Assembly (NCBI GenBank): GCA_021160155.1
Contig: JAGHDB010000269.1
Coordinates: 1-6,356, forward strand
Length of the DNA: 6,356 nucleotides
From: Bacteroidales bacterium
Lineage (GTDB): Bacteria > Bacteroidota > Bacteroidia > Bacteroidales > UBA12481
Reading direction: 5' to 3'
The first letter of the stretch is position 1; the number at the start of each line of letters is the position of its first letter. Below are positions 5,687 through 6,356 of the stretch, piece after piece. Position numbers and translations under genes: made by a program. A model generated the notes under the pieces. The model saw only the letters and a program-made list of their open reading frames with translations, was not told where the DNA came from and did no database searches.

Positions 5687-6356
5687 TCATCTCACCACAA
5701 TTTCATCTACAAACACCCAGCTTTTACCGCCAGCCGACGGGTGCCAGTCGGGATTCTGTAACGTTCCCTGAATATTGAACCGGACAAATCTGAAAAGATG
5801 ACCATGCGGATCAAAGGTGTAAGTCCGGATGACCGGCTCTTTATGCTGATCCCCTTGCACAAGAATGGTATCCAGCGGAAGAAAACCGGTACTGTCTGAA
5901 GCAATAGAGCAAACCACTGATACCGGGTGAAAGATCCAGCTTTTGGGATCATATAAGGTGCTGATTTCGATGGTATCAGCCTGAATTACAGTTTTTTCAT
6001 CGAGCGTAAGGGTAAAGTCCCGTGCTTCCCAACCCAGCCAGTGCACTTTATAATCAGCAGCTCCCCTCACCCCGTTGGTCAGGTAAGCAAGATCGCCCCC
6101 GCTGTATTTGGCCGCCGGCAAAGGTTGTGCACTCACCGGTTTACGAAATGCCCGGTTGCCTTCAACCTCTACATTAATAAACCGTTTGGTGGCATAATAA
6201 TAATCCTGCGGAGTTAAACCGGCCTCATTCAAAGTATGAACCCCCGCCTCACGACAGGTATTATAAAATTGCTCCAGCATTTCCACCATTTCCGGCCGCA
6301 CCACAAATTTTTCCCCTTTGGTTTCCGGTCTTTGTTTTTCGGTCTTTCCATAATAC
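5687..6356 (-). CDS. C-terminal part of a DUF4838-like secreted protein with a discoidin-like domain (partial)
   Basis: The minus-strand frame is open to the right edge and stops at 5687-5689. The GTG at 6304 is not the real start, because the frame continues in-frame beyond it (YYGKTEKQRPETKGEKFV before the Val) without a stop, so the N-terminus lies outside the window. The 223 visible residues begin with a helical stretch, VVRPEMVEMLEQFYNTCREA, then GLTPQDYYYATKRFI. From about the SGGDLAYLTNGVRG segment onward comes a beta-rich module with HWLGWEARDFTLTLD, FRFVRFNIQGT and a final DWHPSAGGKSWVFVDEIVV. This layout is that of F5/8 type C (discoidin-like) modules found at the C-termini of Bacteroidota DUF4838 proteins and some GH20 hexosaminidases. 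The visible part holds no recognisable catalytic centre. The DUF4838 assignment is from memory of the C-terminal pattern and is less certain than the beta-sandwich call. It is probably cotranscribed with the acylase gene. Confidence 0.6.
   Translation of the reverse strand, partial: YYGKTEKQRPETKGEKFVVRPEMVEMLEQFYNTCREAGVHTLNEAGLTPQDYYYATKRFINVEVEGNRAFRKPVSAQPLPAAKYSGGDLAYLTNGVRGAADYKVHWLGWEARDFTLTLDEKTVIQADTIEISTLYDPKSWIFHPVSVVCSIASDSTGFLPLDTILVQGDQHKEPVIRTYTFDPHGHLFRFVRFNIQGTLQNPDWHPSAGGKSWVFVDEIVVR

Overview
The window looks like chromosomal DNA from a member of the Bacteroidota. Three upstream regions carry full or near matches to the TAnnTTTG -7 promoter element of that phylum. Ribosome-binding sites are weak or absent, and start regions are A/T-rich. 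The protein set also fits: a DUF1295-type membrane protein, a MaoC-like hydratase, a penicillin-acylase-family hydrolase and the C-terminus of a large carbohydrate-associated secreted protein. An order-level assignment (perhaps Bacteroidales) would be a guess.

Layout. The first 66 bases encode the hydrophobic tail of a membrane protein that begins outside the window. A 130-base non-coding gap follows, with a good promoter candidate. Three plus-strand genes come next: a six-helix DUF1295/isoprenylcysteine-methyltransferase-like membrane protein (197-886), a 592-residue APC-superfamily transporter with a cytosolic C-terminal domain (927-2705), and a MaoC-like (R)-hydratase (2742-3209). The gaps between them are 40 and 36 bases, and each gap has a perfect -7 element, so the three may be separate or overlapping transcription units rather than one plain operon.

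Only 12 bases after the hydratase stop codon, the strand switches. A minus-strand pair converges on it: a penicillin-acylase-family Ntn hydrolase (3222-5645), preceded 41 bases upstream by the C-terminal part of a DUF4838-like protein ending in a discoidin-like beta-sandwich (5687 to the right edge, still open). No promoter is visible between these two, so they are probably cotranscribed; both are expected to act outside the cytoplasm.

The observation most worth following is the transporter. It would normally be labelled 'amino acid permease', but its first helix reads G-N-D-I-S-S-S-V-L-Y rather than the usual G-S-G-I. The D/Y spacing in helix 1, a T-x-x-x-S in helix 3 and the length with a C-terminal alpha/beta domain resemble potassium transporters of the KimA (YdaO) type. 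I see no CRISPR array, mobile element, tRNA or rRNA, and no clear new multi-gene system.
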